In this document: positions 25,812 to 34,076 of the stretch, piece by piece | Numbering within the stretch: the stretch's first letter is position 1 | Layout: each line of letters opens with the position of its first letter | Assembly: GCF_026626335.1 (NCBI RefSeq) | Contig: NZ_JAPNTZ010000025.1 | Location: forward strand, 1-64,000 | Reading direction: 5' to 3' | Source: Paractinoplanes pyxinae | Lineage (GTDB): Bacteria > Actinomycetota > Actinomycetes > Mycobacteriales > Micromonosporaceae | Length of the DNA: 64,000 nucleotides | The notes under the pieces: generated by a model | Told to the model about the DNA's origin: nothing | Database searches by the model: none | The model's input: the letters and a program-made list of their open reading frames with translations, nothing else | Program-made: the position numbers and the translations under genes

Positions 25812-26954
25812 GTGTCCGTCCGTCCGGCTTCCGTCGGCTCGTTCCTGCGCGCGGCGCCGCCCGACCGTCTTCCCGAGGTCGTGGCCCACCACCTGCGCAC
25901 CTGGTACCCGGTCGACGCGGTGGAGATGCTGCTCAGCGATCTGACCATGAGCGCCCTGTGGCCCGTGATCGACCCCGAGTCGCCCGCCGGCGGCCCGCTC
26001 GAGCAGCGGTGCTTCGGCAGCCAGCAGCCGGTCAGCGACAACGGCTCGGGCAAGCTGCTGCTGCCGCTGACCACCTGGGGCGACCGCCTGGGCGTCCTGC
26101 GCCTGCAGCTCACCGCCGATCCGGGCCAGGACGCGCTGGCCGAGTTCGTCACGGTGGCCGACGAGCTGGCGCTGGCCATGCGCGCCGCCGACAAGGACAC
26201 CGACCGGTACCGCCAGGTGGCCCGCCGGCAGCGCCTCACCATGGCCGCCGAGCTGCAGTGGGAGCTGCTGCCCGGCCGTTCCCTGGGCGGCGAGCGGTTC
26301 CGCCTGGCCGGTCAGCTCGATCCCGCGTACGCGATGTACGGCGACCACTACGACTGGTCGGTCACCGACGACCGGCTCACCATCACCGTGCTCAACGGCG
26401 ACGGCGACGGCATCGAGGCCGCCCTGCTGACCACCGTGGCCGTCAACGCCATGCGCAACGCGCGCCGCTCCGGGGCCAACATCGTCGAGCAGGCCGAGCT
26501 GGCCTCCGACGCCATCTACTCGCGCTACGCCGGCCAGTCGCACGTGGCCACGCTGCTGCTCGAGGTCGACCTCACCGGCGGCGCCGTCGAGGCGGTCGAC
26601 GCCGGCTCGCCGAGAGCGTTGATCGCGCACGAGGGCGATATCCGCGGTGTCAGTTTGGAACAACAGTTGCCGCTCGGGATGTTCGGCGACAGTCGTTACG
26701 AGATTCAGAAGTTCCAGCTCGAGCCGGGCGACCGGCTGCTGGTGGTGAGCGACGGCGTGCACGCCGCAACACCCGGTGGCCGACCTCCGTACGGGGAAGC
26801 GGGCCTGCTCAACGCACTGCGCCGGACGCGGCTGCAACCGCCGACGGAGGCGGTGGGTACGGTGATCCGCGCATTGCGGGACTACCACGCCGGCGCCGAA
26901 CCGGCCGACGACGCGGTGATCGTCTGCCTCGATTGGCTGCGCCGGACGGCATGA
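25812..26954 (+). CDS. SpoIIE-type PP2C phosphatase
   Basis: The 380-aa protein has an N-terminal sensor-like region (about 1-130, weakly GAF-like) and a C-terminal SpoIIE phosphatase domain. MYGDHYDW is the first metal site, LNGDGDGIEAALL the second motif (with GDGDG in place of the common GDVMGHG), VVSDGVHAAT the third and DDAVIVCLD the last. It would dephosphorylate a STAS-type anti-anti-sigma protein or a similar partner. GGAGAGGAG precedes GTG 25812. It follows the RsbW-like gene by 90 bases. Confidence 0.88.
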   Translation: MSVRPASVGSFLRAAPPDRLPEVVAHHLRTWYPVDAVEMLLSDLTMSALWPVIDPESPAGGPLEQRCFGSQQPVSDNGSGKLLLPLTTWGDRLGVLRLQLTADPGQDALAEFVTVADELALAMRAADKDTDRYRQVARRQRLTMAAELQWELLPGRSLGGERFRLAGQLDPAYAMYGDHYDWSVTDDRLTITVLNGDGDGIEAALLTTVAVNAMRNARRSGANIVEQAELASDAIYSRYAGQSHVATLLLEVDLTGGAVEAVDAGSPRALIAHEGDIRGVSLEQQLPLGMFGDSRYEIQKFQLEPGDRLLVVSDGVHAATPGGRPPYGEAGLLNALRRTRLQPPTEAVGTVIRALRDYHAGAEPADDAVIVCLDWLRRTA

Positions 26955-27020
26955 TTTCCGGCGCGGACGGGTAGGGGCACTGCGCAGCCCAGCACGTCCG
27001 AACGACAGGGAACAGCCGCC

Positions 27021-27479
27021 ATGGATCGGGTCACCGACGTCGCCGCCGCCGTCGAGTCGACGGTCGACGCCCTGGTGTCCGTGCTCGACGCGGCCGACCA
27101 GGCGCAGAACCCGAGCGTGCCGCCGGCGCAGCTGCGCGTGCTGGCGATCGTCGCGCAGAATCAGCACACCAACATGAGCCGCCTGGCCGAGGCGCTCGAG
27201 GTGGTGCCGTCGTCGGCCAGCCGGCTGTGCGACCGGCTCGAGGCCACCGGGCTGCTGCGCCGGGTGCCCGATCCGCGCGACCGCCGCGAGGTGCGCCTGC
27301 TGCTCACCGCCTCGGCCCGCAAACTGCTCGACCAGTTGCGCGAGCGGCGGCGCAAGGCACTGGCCGACGTGCTCGACCGCATGTCGGCCGGCGACCGGCA
27401 GGAACTGGTGCACTCGTTGCGCGCTTTTGCCGAGGCGGCCGCGGGCGAGAGCGAGAACGAAGCCCTCCGTACGGCCTGA
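27021..27479 (+). CDS. MarR family transcriptional regulator
   Basis: The 152-aa protein has the MarR winged helix: MSRLAEALEVVPSSASRLCDRLEATGLLRRVPDPRDRREVRLLLT spans the recognition helix and wing (about 52-96), flanked by dimer helices. It probably represses a nearby or unlinked gene in response to a small ligand. The gene starts 66 bases after the phosphatase and runs the same way. Confidence 0.92.
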   Translation: MDRVTDVAAAVESTVDALVSVLDAADQAQNPSVPPAQLRVLAIVAQNQHTNMSRLAEALEVVPSSASRLCDRLEATGLLRRVPDPRDRREVRLLLTASARKLLDQLRERRRKALADVLDRMSAGDRQELVHSLRAFAEAAAGESENEALRTA

Positions 27480-27557
27480 GGGCTCCGCTTACTTTCCGCA
27501 CAACAAACCGTGCCCGGCCTTTTACCGCCGCGGACGCAATTCGGCGCAGGCGTTGGC

Positions 27558-27911
27558 TCAGTGACCGTTCGCCGCGCGGTATGCCTGCGTCACGCTCTGT
27601 GGAATGCGGCCGCGCTCGGAAATCTGATGTCCGTTGGCCACGGCCCACTCGCGGATCTGCCGATTCTCGTCGCGCGAGCCGGCCGTGCGACCGGCCGGGG
27701 CGCCCGCCCGCCGCGGTGAGACCCGGGCCGCCGCACGGCCGAGCCGGGTGCCCGCGTTGATGTACGGGTCCAGGGCCTTACGCAGCTTCCCTGCATTGGC
27801 CTCGGAAAGGTCGATCTGGTAGTTAATACCGTCCAGACTGAACTCGACCGTGCGATCGGCCTTCTTTCCGTCCAGATCGTCGATCAGAGTGGTGATTACC
27901 TGGCGCGCCAT
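27558..27911 (-). CDS. lsr2: Lsr2 nucleoid-associated silencer
   Basis: The 117-aa protein is full-length Lsr2. It starts MARQVITTLIDDLDG with the oligomerising N-terminal beta-domain (to about 60), then a basic linker and a C-terminal DNA-binding helix pair with the RGR AT-hook-like motif in SERGRIPQSV. It binds AT-rich DNA and silences foreign genes. The ATG at 27911 begins exactly at the family's usual first residue; the open frame further upstream is not coding. It converges with the MarR gene, 78 bases between the stops. Confidence 0.96.
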   Translation of the reverse strand: MARQVITTLIDDLDGKKADRTVEFSLDGINYQIDLSEANAGKLRKALDPYINAGTRLGRAAARVSPRRAGAPAGRTAGSRDENRQIREWAVANGHQISERGRIPQSVTQAYRAANGH

Positions 27912-28096
27912 GACGACTCCCGAGTCCATCCGACCAACCGCGCCCAGTGTTGCTCGTGACCGCCTTCGCGCGCAATAGGCCCGGGCATATTCGGATTCTT
28001 CCGCACCCCTTATCGAAACGCGGCACGGCATTCACCGTAATCAGCGCGGAAAGCTCGGCTTGGCCGGGCGGCCGGGCATCACCTAGTGTCGCTGAC

Positions 28097-28525
28097 ATGG
28101 ACCGCGACGCCGACTGGCAGGAACAGCGACGCCAGGCCATCGCCGGTCACGCGGCCGCGCTCGAGGCCGGCCGGGCCGCCGAGGCCCGCGAGGCGTCGGC
28201 CCTGATCGACGACTTCGTCCGCCGGGCCGGCGAGCGCGGTTTGACCCCCGGTGTCCTGATGGCTCGAACCTTCGACGGCCGGGCCACGTATCGGACTCAT
28301 GTGCGAGGCTGGTATCTCAAGTCCAACCGTTCGGTCGCCGTGGGCGAGGACGGGGAGTATTACGTGCTGACCGTCCCGGCGTCGTTGCGGGCCCGGTTCA
28401 CCGGGGCCGAGCTGAACCCGAGCACGCCCCGGCTGATCGTCGGCGCCGGCGGCGGTGACGGCGAGACGGTGCCGCTGCGGCAGCTGCTCGATCAGCGGCT
28501 CGAGGCGGGGGTCTCCTGGCCTTGA
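28097..28525 (+). CDS. hypothetical actinobacterial protein
   Basis: The 142-aa protein is soluble with a helical, Ala/Arg-rich N-terminal half and a C-terminal half of mixed strands (RTHVRGWYLKSNRSVAVGEDGEYYVLTVP). I do not recognise a domain. Codon use and its tight TTGA overlap with the D-Ala-D-Ala carboxypeptidase gene support it as real and co-translated. The stretch between Lsr2 and this gene (27912-28096) is comparatively AT-rich, which suits the promoters of two divergent genes. Confidence 0.75.
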   Translation: MDRDADWQEQRRQAIAGHAAALEAGRAAEAREASALIDDFVRRAGERGLTPGVLMARTFDGRATYRTHVRGWYLKSNRSVAVGEDGEYYVLTVPASLRARFTGAELNPSTPRLIVGAGGGDGETVPLRQLLDQRLEAGVSWP

Positions 28526-29775
28526 TCCGCCGCTGTCTGGCCGCGCTCGGTGTGGCCGCGCTCACCGTCCCGCTCGCCGTCCCCGCCCAGGCCGCCGCCT
28601 CGGCCCAGGCCGCCTCCGCCTCGGCCGCGGCCGTCGTGCCTTGTCCCAAGCCGAAGGTGGCGCCGCCGCCCAACCGGCCGCCGCGGCCGGTGCCGCCGCC
28701 GGACGACCCGGTGGGCAGCGCGATCGGCGGCGACGCGCTCGCCACCCACGGGCTGGTCGTCCCGGCCGGGGCCAAGCCGCCGCCGGCCGTCACGGCCACC
28801 ACCTGGATGGTGGCCGACCTGGACACCGGCGAGGTGCTGGGCGGCTGCGGCCCGCACGTCTTCCAGACCCCGGCCAGCGTCCAGAAGACCCTGCTGGCCG
28901 CCACCGTGATCGACAAGCTCGATCCGAAGCAGCGGATGACCGTGGTCCCGGGCGACCTGAACATCGAGGCCGGCAGCTCAGCCGTCGGCCTGGTCGTCGG
29001 CGGGCAGTACCAGATCTCGACGCTGTGGCTGGGCCTCATGCTCAACTCGGGCAACGACGCCGCCAACGCGCTGGCCCGGCTGGCCGGCGGCGGGGGCGCC
29101 GACGGCGTGGCCAAGACGGTGGCCGCCATGAACGCCAACGCCCGGCGGCTCGGCGCGTACCAGACGCACGCCGTCACCCCGTCCGGCCTGGACGGCCCCG
29201 GGCAGTTCACCAGCGCGTACGACCTGGCTCTGATCGCCCGGGTCTGCTTCGCCAACGCCGACTTCCGGCGCTACGTGCTGACCGAGAGGGCGCAGATGCC
29301 CGCCCAGCCCAAGCTGAAGAAGGGCGGGTTCCAGTTCCAGAACGAGAACAAGCTGATCTTCAACTACCCGGGCGCGCTGGGCGGCAAGACGGGCTTCACG
29401 ACGGTGGCCCGGCACAGCTACGTGGGCGCCGCCCAACGCAACGGCCGCCGACTGGTGGTCACCCTGCTCGGCGCCGAGGCCCGCCCGCAGCGCGGCTGGC
29501 AACAGGGCGCGTCCCTGCTCGACTGGGGCTTCTCCCTGCCCAAGGACGAGTCGGTCGGCAAGCTCGTCTCCCCCGACGACCTGGCCCCCACGCCGTCACC
29601 CATCCCCAAGCCGGACAAGGCGGCCCCCAAGGCCGCCGTGACCCAGGCCAAGCGCGACGACTCGTCCCAGCCGATGTCGTTCGCCGCCGCCGCCACGGTC
29701 GCCCTGGTGCTGGCCGTGACGCCACTCCTGCTCCTGCTGACCCAGCGCCGCCGCCGGCGCCCGGGGCGCCGCTAG
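28522..29775 (+). CDS. D-alanyl-D-alanine carboxypeptidase (PBP)
   Basis: The 417-aa protein has a signal peptide (about 1-35), a Pro-rich linker (about 45-70) and a serine peptidase S11 domain. The three active-site motifs are SVQK (SxxK), SGN (in LNSGNDAAN) and KTG (in GGKTGFTT). A C-terminal helix (about 387-407) followed by RRRRRP anchors it in the membrane. It trims pentapeptide stems in peptidoglycan. The TTG start overlaps the preceding stop (TTGA). Confidence 0.93.
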   Translation: MIRRCLAALGVAALTVPLAVPAQAAASAQAASASAAAVVPCPKPKVAPPPNRPPRPVPPPDDPVGSAIGGDALATHGLVVPAGAKPPPAVTATTWMVADLDTGEVLGGCGPHVFQTPASVQKTLLAATVIDKLDPKQRMTVVPGDLNIEAGSSAVGLVVGGQYQISTLWLGLMLNSGNDAANALARLAGGGGADGVAKTVAAMNANARRLGAYQTHAVTPSGLDGPGQFTSAYDLALIARVCFANADFRRYVLTERAQMPAQPKLKKGGFQFQNENKLIFNYPGALGGKTGFTTVARHSYVGAAQRNGRRLVVTLLGAEARPQRGWQQGASLLDWGFSLPKDESVGKLVSPDDLAPTPSPIPKPDKAAPKAAVTQAKRDDSSQPMSFAAAATVALVLAVTPLLLLLTQRRRRRPGRR

Positions 29776-29778
29776 GCG

Positions 29779-30294
29779 TCAGGGCAGCTGCCAGCCCGAC
29801 CAGAGCAGGCCGAAGACCCAGATGACGGCCACGGCCAGGGCCGCGGTGAACTCGATCAGCAGGGCCATCCCCGCCGCGCCGAGGGCGTTCTTCGTCGAGG
29901 GCCAAGCCCGGCCGGCGCCCAGGCGCATGCGTTCGACCAGGTAGATGCCGAGGACGAAGCCCAGCGGCAGGCCGATCACCGGGATCACGAAGAAGCCGAT
30001 CACGCCGAGCAGGCCGCCGGCCAGCAGGGCCGAGTTGGGGACTCCGGCGTTCTTCAGGCGGCGGCCCGGCAGCAGGTATTTGGTCAGCGCGCCGAGCAGG
30101 GCCACGGCGGTGGCGACGCCGAAGGTCAGCCAGCGCACGGCGTCGCTGCCCTCGCCCATGGCGGCCCACAGCAGCACGCCGCCCCAGCTGAGCAGCAGGC
30201 CGGGGACGACCGGCACCACGACCCCGACGACGCCCACGGCAATCGCCAGCCCCGCGATCAGGTTGATCACCCATTCGCTGTCGGTCAGACCCAT
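29779..30294 (-). CDS. DUF456 membrane protein
   Basis: The 171-aa protein is almost all hydrophobic, with about five helices. Blocks VVVPVVPGLLLSWGGVLLW and GFFVIPVIGLPLGFVLGIYLVE match DUF456, a small Gly-rich membrane family of unknown role. The ATG at 30294 starts just before the first helix; the open frame upstream is not coding. It is convergent with the carboxypeptidase gene, three bases apart. Confidence 0.85.
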   Translation of the reverse strand: MGLTDSEWVINLIAGLAIAVGVVGVVVPVVPGLLLSWGGVLLWAAMGEGSDAVRWLTFGVATAVALLGALTKYLLPGRRLKNAGVPNSALLAGGLLGVIGFFVIPVIGLPLGFVLGIYLVERMRLGAGRAWPSTKNALGAAGMALLIEFTAALAVAVIWVFGLLWSGWQLP

Positions 30295-30387
30295 GCGCCC
30301 AAGGTGCCAGCCCCAAGCAACGCCGAAAAGACACAGCCCCGAGTTCTCAACCAACCCACAGCTCCTATGGCGTCGCTCCGCTCCGCG

Positions 30388-30490
30388 GCGATCGCCCCTT
30401 CGGGGCTGATGAGGAGGCAGGCGATTTTCCGCCGTCGCAAACCCCGCGACGGCGAAAAACCGACTGCCTCCTCATCAGCGGGGCGATCGC
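30388..30490. repeat. large palindromic element
   Basis: This is a long imperfect inverted repeat. GCGATCGCCCC (30388-30398) pairs with 30480-30490, the 15-bp stretch 30406-30420 pairs with 30464-30478, and GCCGTCGC (30431-30438) pairs with 30446-30453 around a 7-nt loop. The left arm has a 7-nt insertion (30399-30405). It fills most of the gene-free stretch 30295-30613 between the DUF456 gene and the sigma gene. Nothing else is recognised there except the sigma ribosome site. Related palindromes may be dispersed in the genome, but only one copy is seen here. Confidence 0.9.
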
Positions 30491-30613
30491 GGGCCGGTCG
30501 CGCGCCAGATCGGTCGCCGTTAACAACCTTCGCGCACCCCAATGCGACTCCATCGGGACCCGCCCCCTCCCGAACTTCCCTGTGTACGCCGGAGAGCCAC
30601 GGGGGGAAAACAC

Positions 30614-31531
30614 ATGACCAGCACCGCGACGACCGCTGCCGACATCGCTGCCGACACCGCCGCCACGACGGTGCTCTCGCCGGCCGAGCAGGAAGAGATC
30701 ATCCGCACCCACATGCCGCTCGTCGGCCACCTGGTGCGCGACATGCTCAGCCGCATCCCCAACCACATCCACCGCGACGACCTGACCAGCGCCGGCCTGC
30801 ACGCCCTGGTCACCGCGGCCCGCGGCTGGGACCCGGAGCGCGGCATCCCGTTCCACCGCTTCGCCAGCACCCGCATCCGCGGCGCCATCCTGGACGAGCT
30901 GCGCGCCCTCGACTGGGCCACCCGCTCGGTGCGCACCAAGGCCCGCGCCACCGACACCACCCGGCAGGCGCTGACCACCACGCTGGGCCGCACGCCCACC
31001 GCCGACGAGCTGGCCCAGGCCATGGGCACCACGACCACCGACCTCAAGCAGACCGACACCGACGTGCAGCGCGCGACCGTGCTGTCGCTGCAGGGCTTCA
31101 CCACCAGCTCGGCCGACGACCTGGTGACCGAGAAGACCCCGGGCCCGGAGGACATGCTGATCCGCCGTGAGCAGATCGGCTACCTGCACCACGCGATCGG
31201 CTCGCTGCCGGAGCGCCTGCAGGTCGTCATCACCGAGTACTTCCTGCACGAGCGTCCGATGGCCGACATCGCGGCCGACCTGGGCGTCACCGAGTCGCGG
31301 GTGTCGCAGCTGCGCGCCGAGGCGCTGTCGCTGCTCAAGGACGGCCTGAACACCCACCTGAGCCCGGAGCTGGCGCCGGTTCCCGACAACCCGGACAGCA
31401 TCGTCGCCCGCCGCCGCGCCAGCTACTACAACAGCATCGCCGAGAGCACGTCGGTGCACAGCCGGCTGGCCATGACCAACGCGCACGGTCACACCGCGTT
31501 CAGCCGCGGCGTGCCGGTCGCGGCAGCCTGA
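30614..31531 (+). CDS. FliA/WhiG-type sigma-28 factor (first copy)
   Basis: The 305-aa protein has sigma regions 2, 3 and 4. HMPLVGHLVRDMLSRIP to ILDELRALDWATRSVR is region 2, GRTPTADELAQAMG region 3, and LPERLQVVITEYF with LGVTESRVSQLRAEAL region 4. FliA-type factors direct motility and sporulation genes. A GGGGGGAAAA ribosome site precedes the ATG. The C-terminal tail after region 4 (ARRRASYYNSI) is shared with the second copy at 34650-35492. A terminator follows closely. Confidence 0.93.
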   Translation: MTSTATTAADIAADTAATTVLSPAEQEEIIRTHMPLVGHLVRDMLSRIPNHIHRDDLTSAGLHALVTAARGWDPERGIPFHRFASTRIRGAILDELRALDWATRSVRTKARATDTTRQALTTTLGRTPTADELAQAMGTTTTDLKQTDTDVQRATVLSLQGFTTSSADDLVTEKTPGPEDMLIRREQIGYLHHAIGSLPERLQVVITEYFLHERPMADIAADLGVTESRVSQLRAEALSLLKDGLNTHLSPELAPVPDNPDSIVARRRASYYNSIAESTSVHSRLAMTNAHGHTAFSRGVPVAAA

Positions 31532-31537
31532 CGATGC

Positions 31538-31566
31538 GGGGCCCGGCACATGCCGGGCCCCTTTTG
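31538..31566. terminator. terminator after first FliA-type sigma gene
   Basis: GGGGCCCGGCA (31538-31548) pairs with TGCCGGGCCCC (31551-31561), followed by TTTTG. It lies seven bases past the stop and faces the convergent helD stop. Confidence 0.92.
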
Positions 31567-33876
31567 TCAGGCCAGAGCGCTGAGCACCTTCGGCAGATCG
31601 GCCGTGTGCAGCACGCCGAGCCGCCGGGTGGCCCGCGTGACCGCCACGTACAGGTCGGACAGGCCGCGCGGGCTCTCGGCGATGATCTCGTCCGGCTCGA
31701 CCACGATCACCGCGTCGAACTCGAGGCCCTTGGCCTGCCGCACGGTCATCAGGACGACCTGGTTGAGCAGGTCGGGCTGCTCCCCCACGGCCGCGCCGGG
31801 CACCGCTTCGACCAGCGCGGCGCCCAACGCGGCCTCGCGCGCCTCGGGAACGATCACACCGACGCGCCCTTCCCCGGCTTCGGCCGCTTCCAGCCGTACG
31901 GCCGCAATGACCTCGGACGGCAGGGACACCGCAGGAACGCGCAGCGCCCACGGCTCGACACCGGCCGAGCGCACCGAGCGGGGCGGTTCCAGTCCGGGGT
32001 CGACCGCGGCCAGCACGTCGGCCGCCACCGCCATCACCTCGGCCGGCGTCCGGTAGTTGACGGTCAGCTCGACCAGGTTCCAGCGCTGGGCCACGAACGG
32101 CTCGAAGACCTGCTCCCACGTGGTGGTGCCGGCCAGCTCGGAGGTCTGTGCGACGTCGCCCACCACCGTCATCGAGCGGCTCGGGCAGCGGCGCATGAGC
32201 AGGCGCCACGCCATCGGCGAGAGCTCTTGGGCCTCGTCGACGATCACGTGCCCGAACACCCACGTACGGTCGGCGGCCGCCCGTTCGGCGGCGGTGCGCG
32301 TGTCCAGCACCTCGTGCCGCTCGACGAAGGCGCTCGCGTCGACCACGTCGATCGCGGACAGGATCTCTTCCTCCTGATCCTCGAAGTCGAGCGAGCGGGA
32401 GCCCTCGACGATCTCGAGCACACCCTCGGCGTACTCGATGGCCTCGCGCCTCTCCTGCGCGACCTGCCGGGCCCGCAGCGTGTCGTCGACACCCAGCAGC
32501 TCGGCCAGCTCGTCGAGCAGCGGCACGTCGGCCGGCGTCCAGCGGGCGTCGTGCTCGCGCAGCAGCAGGGCCCGCTCGGCCGCGGTCAGCTCACCGCCGG
32601 CCGACTCGAGCCGGTCGGGGTCGCTGAGCAGCTCGCGGAGCACCCGGCGCGGGGTCAGCACCGGCCAGAAGTCGAACAGCACCCGCTGGACGTCGATGTC
32701 CTCGCGCAGCTCGCGGCGGGTCTCGGCCAGGTCGGCCTCGGAGAGCAGGTTCTCGCCGCCCAGCGGGTCGGCCCCGATCCGCTCGGCGATCTGCAGCGAC
32801 AGCGCGTGGATGGCCTCGGTGACGAAGATCGACCGGGCCACGTTGTGCGGGCGGCCGGGCCGGCGGGCGGCGGCTCGCGCGTCCTCGAGCACGGCCCGCT
32901 CGATGCGCAGCGGGTAGCCGTCGTGGTCGACCTCGACGTAGTCGGCGGGCACGGTCTGCCAATCGGCGACCGCCCGCGCCAGCACGTCGAGCATCACGGT
33001 GCGGCCCTTCAACGCGGCCGCCGCGGCCGGCTCGACGGCCCTCGCCCGTACGCCGGGAAACATGTCGCCGAGGGTCGCCAGCAGGACCCCCGTCTCGGCC
33101 AGCGACGGCAGCACCTGCGAGATGTAGCGCAGGAAGGTCGGGTTGGGACCGAGGATCAGCACGCCCTGCTTGGTGAGCTGACCGCGGTATGTGTAGAGCA
33201 GGTAGGCCGCGCGATGCAGCGCGACCGCGGTCTTGCCGGTGCCGGGACCGCCCTGCACCACCATGACGCCGTTCAGGCCGGCCCGGATGACCTCGTCCTG
33301 CTCGGCCTGGATGGTCTCGACGATGTCGCGCATCCGGCCCGTGCGGTTCGCGGTCAGCGCCGACAGCAGGGCCGCCTCGCCGGTCACGTCCTCGCGGCCG
33401 GCCGCCCCGGACTCGATGTCGAGCACCTCGTCGTCGATGGCGGTCAGCACCCGCCCCTTGGTGCGCAGATGACGCCGCCGGGTCACCCCGTCGGGCGACA
33501 CCGCGGTGGCCAGATAGAAGGCGCGGGCGGCCGGGGCGCGCCAGTCGACCAGAAGCGGATCACGATCGTGTTCCTCGGCCGAGAGACCGAGCCGTCCGAT
33601 GTAGCGCGGCTGGTCGGCGGCGAAATCGAGCCGGCCGAAACAAAGACCGTTCTCGACCGCATTCATCTGCGCGAGTTGCTCGGCGTAATGACTGCGAGTC
33701 GCCTCACGTTGCGCACGGCCCTGCGGGGTGCCACCGGCCTCGAGCAGAATTCCGCGAAGGCGCTCGTCGGCCTGCTTACGCAGGTTGTCCAGCCGGTTGT
33801 AGAGGGTGGTGAGGTACGCCTGTTCGGCACGGAGGTCGTCGTCTCGCGTCACCGCGGCGGAGCTTGACAAAGCCAC
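31567..33876 (-). CDS. helD: HelD-like RNA polymerase recycling ATPase
   Basis: The 769-aa protein has the SF1 helicase-like ATPase pattern of HelD: N-terminal coiled coil (about 10-75), Walker A QGGPGTGKTAVALHRAAYLLY, Walker B VIVDEAQELSPMAW, VVGDVAQTS, and C-terminal QAKGLEFDAVIVVEPDEI with YVAVTRATRRLGVLHT. HelD frees RNA polymerase from DNA and some homologues protect it from rifamycins. No rifamycin-associated element was found upstream. The GTG at 33876 is followed closely by TTG codons; AAGGGGAG lies so close that TTG 33870 may be the true start. Confidence 0.92.
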   Translation of the reverse strand: MALSSSAAVTRDDDLRAEQAYLTTLYNRLDNLRKQADERLRGILLEAGGTPQGRAQREATRSHYAEQLAQMNAVENGLCFGRLDFAADQPRYIGRLGLSAEEHDRDPLLVDWRAPAARAFYLATAVSPDGVTRRRHLRTKGRVLTAIDDEVLDIESGAAGREDVTGEAALLSALTANRTGRMRDIVETIQAEQDEVIRAGLNGVMVVQGGPGTGKTAVALHRAAYLLYTYRGQLTKQGVLILGPNPTFLRYISQVLPSLAETGVLLATLGDMFPGVRARAVEPAAAAALKGRTVMLDVLARAVADWQTVPADYVEVDHDGYPLRIERAVLEDARAAARRPGRPHNVARSIFVTEAIHALSLQIAERIGADPLGGENLLSEADLAETRRELREDIDVQRVLFDFWPVLTPRRVLRELLSDPDRLESAGGELTAAERALLLREHDARWTPADVPLLDELAELLGVDDTLRARQVAQERREAIEYAEGVLEIVEGSRSLDFEDQEEEILSAIDVVDASAFVERHEVLDTRTAAERAAADRTWVFGHVIVDEAQELSPMAWRLLMRRCPSRSMTVVGDVAQTSELAGTTTWEQVFEPFVAQRWNLVELTVNYRTPAEVMAVAADVLAAVDPGLEPPRSVRSAGVEPWALRVPAVSLPSEVIAAVRLEAAEAGEGRVGVIVPEAREAALGAALVEAVPGAAVGEQPDLLNQVVLMTVRQAKGLEFDAVIVVEPDEIIAESPRGLSDLYVAVTRATRRLGVLHTADLPKVLSALA

Positions 33877-33894
33877 TCCCCTTTGTGTTAAAAT
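33864..33894 (+). promoter_or_regulatory. near-consensus sigma-70 promoter
   Basis: TTGACA (33864-33869) and TAAAAT (33889-33894) are separated by 19 bases, or 18 if the -10 is read as TTAAAA (33888-33893). Such a close match is rare in this GC-rich DNA. It reads rightward from inside the first helD codons, so it would start transcription near 33901, just before the terminator at 33904-33929. Confidence 0.7.
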
Positions 33895-33903
33895 TCGGGC
33901 CCT

Positions 33904-33929
33904 GGCGACCTTTATGGGTCGTCTTTTTT
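33904..33929 (+). terminator. intrinsic terminator next to the promoter
   Basis: GGCGACC (33904-33910) pairs with GGTCGTC (33917-33923, one G-U pair), followed by six T residues (33924-33929). It reads rightward from the promoter at 33864-33894. Confidence 0.8.
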
Positions 33930-33980
33930 GTTGCGCGGAAACGCTCAGATTAGCGCATCGATCGGCGTACTCCCAGTCGT

Positions 33981-34043
33981 GTAACCGAGGTTACGGCTCG
34001 CCGGTGAAGTGTCGTCAATCGGTCAAGTTTTCCGGCGAGCCGT
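33981..34043 (+). promoter_or_regulatory. leader with operator-like palindrome and hairpin
   Basis: GTAACC and GGTTAC (33981-33994) flank two bases, an operator-like palindrome. A 12-bp stem starts inside it: 33993-34004 pairs with 34032-34043 around a 27-nt loop. Both lie in the 200-base gap between helD and the lipoprotein gene. Confidence 0.6.
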
Positions 34044-34076
34044 TACGCACGACGGCCGATCCCCATTAACCCGGTC

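Noticed and set aside
33877..34076. Rifamycin-associated element upstream of helD
   Set aside because: No match to the known 19-bp inverted element was found; only the promoter, terminator and hairpins noted.
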